NCBI GenBank assembly: GCA_965208605.1
Contig: OZ242345.1
Coordinates: 2,108,001 to 2,172,000, forward strand
Direction: 5' to 3'
Length of the DNA stretch: 64,000 bases
Origin: UBA9659 sp965208605
GTDB taxonomy: Bacteria; Pseudomonadota; Gammaproteobacteria; Pseudomonadales; Azotimanducaceae
Of this stretch, positions 8,663-17,058 are shown in pieces (position 1 is the stretch's first letter; the number at the start of each line of letters is the position of its first letter). The notes beneath the pieces were generated by a model that was given only the letters and a program-made list of their open reading frames with translations, did not search any database and was not told the DNA's origin. Position numbers and translations under genes: made by a program.

Positions 8663-9220
8663 ATGACACCAGCCAAGCCAAGCATGCGCATTACCGACCA
8701 TAGGCTGGATATTGCCCAGCAGCAGCCGTCACCCAACTGTGATGACCGGCCAACGGATGACCTCAGCCTAGTGGTCATTCACGGTATCAGCCTGCCGATG
8801 GGGCAGTTTGGTGGTCCGGAGGTTGCGGCGTTTTTTTGCAATCAATTGGACTTTACCAGCCATCCTGATTTTGCTGAGCTTTGCGATTTCCAGGTCAGTA
8901 GTCACCTCTTTATTCGCCGTGACGGTGCCGTGATTCAGTTCGTGCCTTTCAACCGCCGAGCCTGGCATGCCGGTGAATCCGTTTATCAGGGACGGCAAAA
9001 CTGCAACGACTTCTCCATAGGGATTGAGTTGGAAGGCGTGGACGTAGCACCTTATGAGGACGCCCAATATCAGTTGCTGATACCTATATGTTCAGCTCTT
9101 AGGCGTTGTTACGGTATAACCGCTCTGGTAGGGCACAGTGACATAGCCCCGGGAAGAAAAACTGATCCGGGTCCCGCCTTTGACTGGGAAAGATTCCGGC
9201 AAGTGCTGCGCGCGGGATAA
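8663..9220 (+). CDS. ampD: 1,6-anhydro-N-acetylmuramyl-L-alanine amidase AmpD
   Basis: Cytoplasmic zinc amidase that removes the stem peptide from anhydro-muropeptides in cell-wall recycling. All expected residues are present with the right spacing: zinc ligands H40 (VIHGIS), H158 (VGHSD) and D168 (TDPGP), and the catalytic glutamate E122 (GIELEG). Length 185 residues matches the family. It follows the MurG-like gene by 12 bp. An AmpG-type importer of its substrates is encoded 8 kb away at 17059, so both ends of the recycling route are in the window. Confidence 0.9.
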   Translation: MTPAKPSMRITDHRLDIAQQQPSPNCDDRPTDDLSLVVIHGISLPMGQFGGPEVAAFFCNQLDFTSHPDFAELCDFQVSSHLFIRRDGAVIQFVPFNRRAWHAGESVYQGRQNCNDFSIGIELEGVDVAPYEDAQYQLLIPICSALRRCYGITALVGHSDIAPGRKTDPGPAFDWERFRQVLRAG

Positions 9221-9224
9221 TTCC

Positions 9225-9450
9225 TTCTTTGCTCCCGACGGCGCGGAGCGGCTTACGGCGCCCCGCGCCGTCATTCTCGAGCTTGCTCGGGAATCCAGAG
9301 GAACAAAGGCAACCGCCTGTGGGGCATTACTGCTACACACCAGCGGGGGTTGGGGAGGGTGCCGGCGCGGAAGCGTCAGGCTTTGATGCTGACGGCAAAA
9401 AAATACATTCTGGATTCCCGCCTGTTTTGATCCTGACGGCGCGCTTTTTC
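9225..9450. repeat. Cluster of palindromic repeat elements
   Basis: Noncoding spacer holding the spacer-repeat family of this genome: ATTCTCGAGCTTGCTCGGGAAT palindrome half-sites near 9274-9295 followed by AGAGGAACAAAGGCAACC, then GACGGCAAAAAAATACA and CTGGATTCCCG, and TTTGATCCTGACGG. It lies between two convergent genes (ampD and phaZ). No gene is seen. Confidence 0.75.
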
Positions 9451-9454
9451 GTAG

Positions 9455-10276
9455 TTAAGTGCTGAGGTGAGAAGCAAAGAATCTCTCGATTTCAGGCGCC
9501 AGAATCTCGGCCTGGGTCAGCAGGAACAGATGCCCGCAGTCAACCACTTTCAGTTCCGAGTTGGGAATACATGCATGCAGCACCTGGGCATTCAGCATAG
9601 GGACTATCGGGTCGTCATTACCGGCCATAATCAAGGTTGGTTGTGTCAACTTATGTAGCCAGGGCAGACTGCTCCAACCGAGCAGAGTCAGTAGCTGAAA
9701 GTAATAGCCCTTGCTGCTAGGCGGTTTGATTCGGCTGGCATGCTGCTTGACATGAAGTTTATTGATGCGCAAAGAACCGCCATAAATATCCGGGGCTATT
9801 TTATGCATATATTCTTTTGAAAAATAACGCATGGGGTTGGACATTTTCAATAACACAGATAGCCGCGCGGGAATCATTATCTGTCCGGCACTGGTTGCGG
9901 CGAGTACCAGTCGCTCGGTGCGCAAAGAATATTGCCGGGCAAATTGTTGCGCCAGCATACCGCCCCAGGAAATCCCCAGTACATTGACTTTGCCAATGCC
10001 AAGACGATCCAACACGGTGGCCGCCAATTCAACATGCTTGCTGGGTCGCCAGGGATAGCGGGGGGCATGCGAGCCTCCGGAACCCGGAACGTCATAGCAA
10101 ACGACTGTGGTATTTTCCAGTTGCTCGATAAGCGGCTGAAGTACTTCAAAATTGACGCCGATACCATTGAATAACAACAGCGGCACACCGGCACCTTCTT
10201 GGGCATAGACTGCAGCTCGTACCCGTAAGCCGCTGATCCAGAAAAATTGAATTTTCGGGGTTCGCGATTCAGCCAT
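9455..10276 (-). CDS. phaZ: Intracellular polyhydroxyalkanoate depolymerase, PhaZ-like alpha/beta hydrolase
   Basis: 273-residue alpha/beta hydrolase with nucleophile S103 (GISWGG), acid D221 or D222 (GNDDPIVP) and H249 (CGHLFLL). The oxyanion-side LLLFNGIGVN segment and the GISWGGMLAQQFA elbow are those of PhaZ of medium-chain PHA producers. It degrades stored polyester to hydroxyacids. It is immediately downstream of the PHA synthase on the same strand (69-bp gap), the phaC-phaZ order of class II loci, which supports the call over a generic esterase. Confidence 0.78.
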   Translation of the reverse strand: MAESRTPKIQFFWISGLRVRAAVYAQEGAGVPLLLFNGIGVNFEVLQPLIEQLENTTVVCYDVPGSGGSHAPRYPWRPSKHVELAATVLDRLGIGKVNVLGISWGGMLAQQFARQYSLRTERLVLAATSAGQIMIPARLSVLLKMSNPMRYFSKEYMHKIAPDIYGGSLRINKLHVKQHASRIKPPSSKGYYFQLLTLLGWSSLPWLHKLTQPTLIMAGNDDPIVPMLNAQVLHACIPNSELKVVDCGHLFLLTQAEILAPEIERFFASHLST

Positions 10277-10345
10277 TGATAGCCTTGCATTTTATTGGGT
10301 TCAATTAATATTGTCTCAATAAGCCTTGTCTTAGCAAATTCGGGT

Positions 10346-12064
10346 TTAAAACACATAGGTACCGGGAGCGGCTTCCATCAAGTCGAGACTCCCTTTCTTC
10401 CCCAGAGTCTTACGCGCATTGACCCTAGTCCCTGAATGTTGATTTAACCAGTTGCTCCAGTCTTCCCACCAGGTACCTATATGTTGCTCGGCACCTTTCA
10501 ACCAATCGTCATGCGATGCCGGATGTTCGTCGTTCAAGAAATAATTTGACTTGGGATTCCCAGGCGGATTAACCAGCGCCTGAATGTGCCCGCTATTGCT
10601 CAATACGAAGCGGATATTACCGGTCAGGAATTGAGTGCTGCGATAGCAGGCATGCCAGGGTGTTATGTGGTCAGTGGTGCCGGCAACCAGGTATTTGTCA
10701 CAGGCCAAACTAGTGAGGTCAATGGGTTTACCCAATATCTTCAGGGCGCCCGGTTGCACCAGTGGGTCCGTCTGGAGCTGGTCGAGGAAATCACTGTGCA
10801 GCTTCGCCGGCAGGCAGGTAGTGTCATTATTCCAATAGAGAATATCGAATACCGGCGGTTTGTTACCCAGGAGGTAGTTATTGACCACATAATTCCAGAT
10901 CAGGTCATTGGGCCGCATCCAGTTGAATATCTTGGCCAGGTCAGCCCCATCCAGTACGCCTTTTTTCTGGGAACTGCGCCGGGCATTTTCAATCGCCGAG
11001 GCATTGGCAAACAAGGTGAGCTCAGAGTCATCCTGCTTTTGGCTCAACACGCAAACCAACGTGGTCAGGCTGTTGATAACATCTTTGCCTGACACCGTCA
11101 TATACCCAGCGAAAATTGCGGCCGTGATACCACCGGAACAAGCACCCATCAAATTGACCGAGTCCTGGCCAGTGATTGTCTGGATGGCCTCAACGGCTTC
11201 CTCCAGCGCCGCTACATATTCATCCAGACCCCAGTCGCGTTGTTCAGGCGTGGGGTTACGCCAACTAACGGCAAATAGTTGGAAGCCCTTGCCGACAAGA
11301 AACTTAAACAGACTTTTCTCCCGGGACAGGTCAAATACATAAAACTTGTTGATCTGTGGTGGCACAACCATCAATGGGCGTTGGCGAACTTCGGCTGTTG
11401 TTGGTTGATACTGAAGTAATTCCAATAGCTCATTGCGAAATACCACCGCCCCTTCGGTAGTGGCAAGGTTTATGCCCACTTCAAACTGGCTCTTGTCAAC
11501 CTGGGACGGCATAGCGTTATTCATGCGGTAATCGGTAATCGCATGCCGCAGCCCCTGAACCAGGCTTTCACCGCGGGTTGCGCGGGCCTTTCTCAGTGCT
11601 GCCGGGTTGGTTAACAGGGAATTAGTCGGTGCCAGGAAATCTGTCAGGATCTTGACCACAAAGCGCGCCTTGCGCTCATCCATCTCGTTTAAGTCCAGAT
11701 CATCTATCCACTCAGCTGCTGATTTATTCAATGCTAGATAGCCTTGCAACAGGCGGCTGAAAACAGGACTATCGTTCCAACTGTCATCGGCAAATCGCCG
11801 ATCCCGTCTGGCCAGTTGATAGTTACTCTGGCCGAGCACCACGTCTACCAGTTTTTCCGCATAACCCAGCGCGTGTTTTGCAGCGATCAATGGCTGTTTG
11901 GCTACTTGCTGCACAGTGGTTTTTATCGCCTCTGAGATATCTTCTGCGCGCGCTCCCACCAACGGGCTGAGGCCGGTTGCCCCGCTCGCAGCTTCCGCTA
12001 TAGCGTTTTCGGCACTGGGCTTTCTGGTAGCCCGGGGAGAGCTTTTCTGGTCCTTAGTTTGCAT
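10346..12064 (-). CDS. phaC: Poly(3-hydroxyalkanoate) synthase, class II-like
   Basis: Polymerises hydroxyacyl-CoA into storage polyester on granules. The 572-residue protein has a PhaC N-terminal domain and an alpha/beta hydrolase core with the lipase-like box G307-A-C309-S-G311, in which cysteine is the nucleophile, plus D465 (TTDHITPW) and H493 (SGHIQ). SWRNPTPEQRDWGL is the form seen in class II enzymes of pseudomonads, which take medium-chain substrates. No phaR or phaE partner is present, as expected for class I/II. The first 30 residues are a Ser/Ala-rich basic tail. It is divergent from aceE, with 112 bp holding both promoters. Confidence 0.88.
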   Translation of the reverse strand: MQTKDQKSSPRATRKPSAENAIAEAASGATGLSPLVGARAEDISEAIKTTVQQVAKQPLIAAKHALGYAEKLVDVVLGQSNYQLARRDRRFADDSWNDSPVFSRLLQGYLALNKSAAEWIDDLDLNEMDERKARFVVKILTDFLAPTNSLLTNPAALRKARATRGESLVQGLRHAITDYRMNNAMPSQVDKSQFEVGINLATTEGAVVFRNELLELLQYQPTTAEVRQRPLMVVPPQINKFYVFDLSREKSLFKFLVGKGFQLFAVSWRNPTPEQRDWGLDEYVAALEEAVEAIQTITGQDSVNLMGACSGGITAAIFAGYMTVSGKDVINSLTTLVCVLSQKQDDSELTLFANASAIENARRSSQKKGVLDGADLAKIFNWMRPNDLIWNYVVNNYLLGNKPPVFDILYWNNDTTCLPAKLHSDFLDQLQTDPLVQPGALKILGKPIDLTSLACDKYLVAGTTDHITPWHACYRSTQFLTGNIRFVLSNSGHIQALVNPPGNPKSNYFLNDEHPASHDDWLKGAEQHIGTWWEDWSNWLNQHSGTRVNARKTLGKKGSLDLMEAAPGTYVF

Positions 12065-12176
12065 GGCAACTCCATATTACAGCACAACTGCTGGAATCTA
12101 GCGGGTTTTCGCTATAGTCTCACTCCCCAGCATCCTTGTGCCAGGCTAGTCGCGGGGAAATGAACCGGAGGGACGG

Positions 12177-14873
12177 ATGACAAAAGAATCCAGCATATCT
12201 TCTGATGTAGACCCGATTGAAAGCAATGAATGGGTTGAAGCGATCAATTCGGTGCTGGAGACGAGCGGTGTTGAGCGCGCCCAATATCTTTTACAACGCT
12301 TGTCGGTCAGGGTTACCAAAACCGGTGCCCAGTTGCCCTACGCTATTACTACCCCTTACAGAAATACCATCCCGACCAGTCAAGAAGCTCGGATGCCGGG
12401 GGACCTCTTCATGGAACGCAGCATCCGCTCGCTGATTCGCTGGAATGCAATGGCAATGGTGATGCGGGCTAACCTTAAGGACGGCTCTCTCGGCGGGCAT
12501 ATCTCCAGTTTCCAGTCCAGTGCGACCCTCTATGATGTTGGCTTTAATTACTTCTTCCGCGGGGCAACGGAAGACCAGCCCGGTGACCTCGTCTATATTC
12601 AAGGGCACAGTTCTCCGGGGATCTACGCCAGATCATTTCTTGAGGGGCATCTGACGGAAGGGCAACTGGATAAGTTCCGCCAGGAAGTGGACGGCGACGG
12701 CCTATCTTCTTACCCCCATCCTTGGCTCATGCCGGATTATTGGCAGTTCCCTACCGTGTCTATGGGCTTGGGACCCTTACAGGCAATCTACCAAGCACAC
12801 ATTATGAAATATCTTGAAGCTAGAGGCTTGAGGCCGCCTAGCGACAGGAAGGTCTGGTGTTTTGTTGGCGATGGAGAAATGGACGAGCCGGAATCCCATG
12901 GGGCGATTGCGCTGGTGGGTCGGGAGCGGCTGGACAATCTTGTCTTCGTCGTCAACTGCAACCTGCAACGTCTGGATGGCCCCGTGCGCGGCAACGGCAA
13001 GATTATTCAGGAACTAGAAGGCGTGTTCCGTGGGGCCGGTTGGAATGTCATCAAGGTGGTCTGGGGGCGGATGTGGGATCCCCTCTTTGAGCGGGACAAG
13101 CTGGGTCTGTTGCAACAACGCATGGATGAGGCGGTGGATGGTGAGTATCAGAACTATAAAAGCCACGGCGGTGCATACACCAGGGAGCATTTCTTCGGCA
13201 AATATCCCGAACTCTTGCAAATGGTTGAACACTTGACGGACGACGATATCTTCCGTCTGAACCGTGGCGGGCATGATCCCTACAAGGTGTTCGCCGCCTA
13301 TGATGCCGCCGTTAAGCACAAGGGTCAGGCAACGGTTATTCTCGCGAAGACGGTTAAGGGCTATGGACTGGGTCCAGCAGGCGAGGCACAAAATTATACC
13401 CATTCGGTGAAGAAGCTTGATCTTGAGGGGCTACGGGACTTCCGAGATCGGTTTGACATTCCCATCCCCGACTCGGAATTGGCAAAGGTGCCCTACTATC
13501 GTCCCCCAGAAGACAGTACAGAAATGCGTTATCTCAAACAGCGGCGGAAGGCTTTGGGGGGCTTCTTGCCGAAACGAAAATCCCATTTTGATGCGCTTGA
13601 GGTGCCTGACCTGGCGTCTCTGGAATCGATCACCAAAGGCACCGGCAAGCGGGAAATTTCCACGACTATGGCCTTTGTCCGCATTCTGTCCACCTTGATT
13701 AAGGATAAGCAGATAGGCAAACGAATCGTACCTATAGTGCCTGATGAAGCGCGTACCTTCGGGATGGAAGGTATGTTTCGGCAGTTGGGGATCTATTCCT
13801 CGGCGGGTCAGTTGTACGAGCCGTCCGACACCGGGCAGGTGATGTATTACCGGGAAGACAAGAAGGGTCAAGTGATGGAGGAAGGTATCAACGAGGGCGG
13901 TGCCTTCGCTGCTTGGCTCGCGGCGGCCACTTCATACAGTAACCATGGCATCCCGCTGATTCCCTTTTATATTTTTTATTCTATGTTCGGCTTCCAGCGA
14001 GTGGGTGACCTCTGCTGGGCGGCCGGAGACTTGCAAGCCCGAGGATTTTTGCTGGGCGGCACGGCGGGCCGGACGACCTTGAACGGTGAGGGCTTGCAAC
14101 ATCAGGATGGGCATAGCCATATTCTGGCGTCAACGATACCGAACTGCGTGTCCTATGATCCCACCTATGCCTATGAATTGGCGGTCATCATCCAGCACGG
14201 GCTACACCAGATGTATGTGGAGAAGTTACCGCGCTACTATTATGTGACCGTGATGAATGAAAACTACCCCCAGCCGGCCATGCCCCAGGGTTCGGCTGAA
14301 AGCATCATCAAGGGCATGTATCTTTTGCAGTCAGGCACTAAAAAACCAGTTAAAAAATCCACTAAAAAACCGACTAAAAAAACTGTCCAGCTACTGGGTT
14401 CGGGCACCATCTTGCGGGAAGCTATAGCGGCAGCCAGCCTGTTGGAAAAAGATTTTGGCGTTCAAGCTGATGTGTGGAGTGTGACTAGTTTTAATGAATT
14501 GCGGCGGGAAGGCTTAGCGGTTGAACGGTGGAACATGCTGCATCCAGACAAGCAACCAAAGCAAAGTTATGTCACCCAGTGCCTCGCTGAGGCCCAGGGT
14601 CCAGTGGTGGCGGCAACGGATTATATGCGGTTATATGCTGATCAAATTAGAGAGTTTGTACCGCATACCTACCTGGTGCTGGGCACTGACGGCTTCGGTC
14701 GTAGTGATACTCGGAGTCAGTTGCGGAAGTTTTTTGAGGTTGATCGGTACTACATTGCGCTTGCCGCCTTGAGCGCGCTGGTGCGAGACAATGTGTTGGA
14801 TTCGGGAGTCCTGAGCAAAGCCATGACCTCCTACGGGCTTGACCCGGACAAACCCAACCCGGTCACCATCTAA
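12177..14873 (+). CDS. aceE: Pyruvate dehydrogenase E1 component, homodimeric
   Basis: Thiamine-diphosphate enzyme that decarboxylates pyruvate and acetylates the lipoyl groups of AceF. At 898 residues it matches the homodimeric type. The ThDP-binding GDGEMDEPESHGA...NCNLQRLDGP region (about 235-270) is clear, as are the ICSIMFGFQRVGD-like and RTTLNGEGLQHQDGHS segments. GGAGGG sits 5 bases before the ATG. A lysine-rich stretch, coded by four 12-bp units at 14337-14384 (T/V-K-K-P/S repeated), interrupts the C-terminal domain just before VQLLGSG, where other AceE proteins have a short loop. It is 15 bp upstream of aceF. Confidence 0.95.
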   Translation: MTKESSISSDVDPIESNEWVEAINSVLETSGVERAQYLLQRLSVRVTKTGAQLPYAITTPYRNTIPTSQEARMPGDLFMERSIRSLIRWNAMAMVMRANLKDGSLGGHISSFQSSATLYDVGFNYFFRGATEDQPGDLVYIQGHSSPGIYARSFLEGHLTEGQLDKFRQEVDGDGLSSYPHPWLMPDYWQFPTVSMGLGPLQAIYQAHIMKYLEARGLRPPSDRKVWCFVGDGEMDEPESHGAIALVGRERLDNLVFVVNCNLQRLDGPVRGNGKIIQELEGVFRGAGWNVIKVVWGRMWDPLFERDKLGLLQQRMDEAVDGEYQNYKSHGGAYTREHFFGKYPELLQMVEHLTDDDIFRLNRGGHDPYKVFAAYDAAVKHKGQATVILAKTVKGYGLGPAGEAQNYTHSVKKLDLEGLRDFRDRFDIPIPDSELAKVPYYRPPEDSTEMRYLKQRRKALGGFLPKRKSHFDALEVPDLASLESITKGTGKREISTTMAFVRILSTLIKDKQIGKRIVPIVPDEARTFGMEGMFRQLGIYSSAGQLYEPSDTGQVMYYREDKKGQVMEEGINEGGAFAAWLAAATSYSNHGIPLIPFYIFYSMFGFQRVGDLCWAAGDLQARGFLLGGTAGRTTLNGEGLQHQDGHSHILASTIPNCVSYDPTYAYELAVIIQHGLHQMYVEKLPRYYYVTVMNENYPQPAMPQGSAESIIKGMYLLQSGTKKPVKKSTKKPTKKTVQLLGSGTILREAIAAASLLEKDFGVQADVWSVTSFNELRREGLAVERWNMLHPDKQPKQSYVTQCLAEAQGPVVAATDYMRLYADQIREFVPHTYLVLGTDGFGRSDTRSQLRKFFEVDRYYIALAALSALVRDNVLDSGVLSKAMTSYGLDPDKPNPVTI

Positions 14874-14888
14874 GGACGGGTAGAGAAT

Positions 14889-16208
14889 ATGTCGGCACAA
14901 GTCCTAGTACCCGATGTTGGTGAAGCACAAGACATAGAGGTGGTTGAGTTGCTGGTCAGCGCGGGGGATGCCGTCACCCTTGAGCAGTCGCTGGTGGTGT
15001 TGGAGTCTGATAAAGCCAGTATGGAGATACCGGCACCCTATGCGGGCACCATCCTGAGGGTTGCGGTTGCTGAGGGCGATAAGGTGGAAGAGGGCAGTCT
15101 GCTGGTGGAGATGGAGGTCGCGGCACCCGACACCGCCGCCGCTCAAGAAGAAGCGCCCGAGAAGGCAGAAGAGAAGCCGGAAGAAAAAGCAGAAGAGAAG
15201 CCGGAAGAAAAAGCACTCCAGGAAGAAGCGCCAGCAGCTGCAAGGTCTCCTGTTTCTTCACCAGCAGCGTCTTTACCAGCGGCTTCACCAGCAGCACAGC
15301 CGTCGCCGTCTCAATCCGGTATTCATGCAGGACCTGCAGTACGCAAGCAGGCGCGTGAATATGGTGTTGAGCTGGCAAGGGTGCCCAGCACGGGTCGCAA
15401 GGGGCGCATACTCAAAGAAGATATTCAGCGGTATGTCAAAGCACAACTGAATGTTACCTCTCCTCCAGCGGGTGCCGGGATTCCGCCGGTACCGGAACTG
15501 GACTTTACCAAGTGGGGCGAGGTGCAGCCGCGTCCGCTGAGTCGTATTCAAAAGCTGAGCGCGAAAAGTTTACATCGTAGTTGGCTTAATGTGCCGCATG
15601 TTACCCAGTTTGATGAAGCCGACATCACTGACCTTGAAGCCAGTCGCAAGGCGCACAATGCGTCCTTGTCTGAGGGTGCCGGTACCAAACTCACGCCGCT
15701 TGCATTTTTGATAGAGGCCCTGGTCAAGACACTGATTGAGTATCCGCAATTCAATGCGTCCTTGGCAGCAGACTATGAGCATCTGCTATTAAAAAAGTAT
15801 TACCACATTGGCATAGCGGTGGAAACGGAAGCAGGATTGGTGGTGCCGGTCATCAAAGAAGCAAACAAAAAGACGGTGGTAGAGCTGGCGGAAGAGAGCG
15901 CCGCGCTTGCCGAGAAGGCGCGTAGCAAGCGCCTATCAATGAGCGAGATGCAGGGTGCTAGTTTTACTATTTCCAGTCTTGGTGGGCTCGGCGGTACGGC
16001 CTTCACACCCATTGTCAATGCGCCTGAGGTGGCAATACTCGGCGTTTCCCGCGCCAAGGTGTCGCCGGTATATGACGGCTCAGCCTTTGTGCCGCGCACC
16101 CTCTTGCCCCTGTCTCTGTCCTATGACCATAGGGCGATTGACGGTGCTGAGGCAGTACGTTTCGTCCGGCATCTGGCACTGGCGTTGGAGGCTATCAAGC
16201 AGAGCTAG
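14889..16208 (+). CDS. aceF: Dihydrolipoyl acetyltransferase, pyruvate dehydrogenase E2
   Basis: Core subunit of the pyruvate dehydrogenase complex. It has one lipoyl domain (residues 1-80, lipoyl lysine K42 in SDKAS), a charged linker, a peripheral-subunit-binding domain (about 142-180, PAVRKQAREYGV and GRILKEDI) and the acyltransferase domain ending with the H414-x3-D418-G catalytic motif. Many gammaproteobacteria have two or three lipoyl domains; a single one makes the 439-residue protein short. The linker Glu/Lys stretch comes from a 24-bp tandem duplication (15165-15212). The E3 gene lpd is not next to it. It overlaps the convergent adenosyltransferase gene by 14 bp. Confidence 0.94.
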   Translation: MSAQVLVPDVGEAQDIEVVELLVSAGDAVTLEQSLVVLESDKASMEIPAPYAGTILRVAVAEGDKVEEGSLLVEMEVAAPDTAAAQEEAPEKAEEKPEEKAEEKPEEKALQEEAPAAARSPVSSPAASLPAASPAAQPSPSQSGIHAGPAVRKQAREYGVELARVPSTGRKGRILKEDIQRYVKAQLNVTSPPAGAGIPPVPELDFTKWGEVQPRPLSRIQKLSAKSLHRSWLNVPHVTQFDEADITDLEASRKAHNASLSEGAGTKLTPLAFLIEALVKTLIEYPQFNASLAADYEHLLLKKYYHIGIAVETEAGLVVPVIKEANKKTVVELAEESAALAEKARSKRLSMSEMQGASFTISSLGGLGGTAFTPIVNAPEVAILGVSRAKVSPVYDGSAFVPRTLLPLSLSYDHRAIDGAEAVRFVRHLALALEAIKQS

Positions 16209-16869
16209 TGGGGTCTTGTTGCCAGAGGACTTCGTCCCTGCCGGTGGCGGCGGCGCAACTTCTTGCCAGGACGAATAGATAGTCCGACATACGGTTCAAA
16301 TAGCATACAGAATGGGGATTGACCGGTGCTAGTTCTGCCAGGGCTATGACCCGACGCTCCGCCCGCCGACACACCGCACGCGCCAGGTGACATCGGGCGA
16401 TTAATTCTGACCCACCCGGCATGATGAAGTTGACCAGCGGCTCAAGATGCTGGTTCAACGCATCCAGATTGACTTCAATATCGGCAACATGGGATGGCGT
16501 CAGGATGACGTAGGGCTCTTGTTCTTCTTGTTCTTCTTGTTCTTCTTGTTCTTCATGCTGTTGTTGATCTTCTTTCTCTTCTTGATCTTCTTTCTCTTCT
16601 TGAGAGCCATCATGTTGCCCCGGCATGGACAGCTCCCCACCAAGATCAAACAAACGATGCTGGGAACTTCTCATGAAGGCGGCGCTACTACTGAGAGATT
16701 CCTCTTGTGCCAGGCCCTCTATCAGCAGCCCGATAAGGCTGTTGAGCTCATCTACTGTGCCTATTGCTTCCACCCGTGGATGGGTTTTCTTGATGCGGCT
16801 ACCATCGCCGAGTCCCGTGTCTCCGGCATCTCCGGTCCGGGTATAGATTTTTGAGAGACGCTTGCCCAT
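16195..16869 (-). CDS. Cob(I)alamin adenosyltransferase, PduO type
   Basis: Makes adenosylcobalamin from cob(I)alamin and ATP. The N-terminal TRTGDAGDTGLGDGSR and GTVDELNS motifs and the C-terminal RAVCRRAERRV and YLNRMSDYLFVLAR helices are diagnostic. A Glu/Gln-rich insert at residues about 85-118 splits the fold between helices; it is coded by short tandem DNA repeats at 16518-16599 and is absent from typical members, so it probably forms a disordered loop. The gene overlaps aceF convergently by 14 bp. No cobalamin synthesis or B12-dependent enzyme gene is near. Confidence 0.88.
   Translation of the reverse strand: MGKRLSKIYTRTGDAGDTGLGDGSRIKKTHPRVEAIGTVDELNSLIGLLIEGLAQEESLSSSAAFMRSSQHRLFDLGGELSMPGQHDGSQEEKEDQEEKEDQQQHEEQEEQEEQEEQEPYVILTPSHVADIEVNLDALNQHLEPLVNFIMPGGSELIARCHLARAVCRRAERRVIALAELAPVNPHSVCYLNRMSDYLFVLARSCAAATGRDEVLWQQDPTSSA
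16518..16599. repeat. In-frame 9-bp and 18-bp tandem repeats inside the adenosyltransferase gene
   Basis: About four copies of the 9-bp unit TTCTTGTTC (16518-16554), then two exact 18-bp units TTGATCTTCTTTCTCTTC (16564-16581, 16582-16599). All units are multiples of three, so copy-number change keeps the frame and only alters the acidic loop length. Confidence 0.85.
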
Positions 16870-17058
16870 AGGATGGGTGTCCTGTATTAGCCGTGCTACT
16901 TGTAATAGATGTGCTGCTCGTAATAAATGTGTGTGCTACTTTGTCATCACCCTGCTGAGCACATACAATCCGCAATCTGGCTCAGGGGTCACAACTCGTC
17001 TTTATATTAAGTGACATATTAACTTACATATTAAGTTATTAGGTGCAGGGTAGCAGAG

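Noticed and set aside
10586..11342. Long open frames on the plus strand within phaC
   Set aside because: They lie opposite a clear PHA synthase and show no family features; they are by-products of its codon use.
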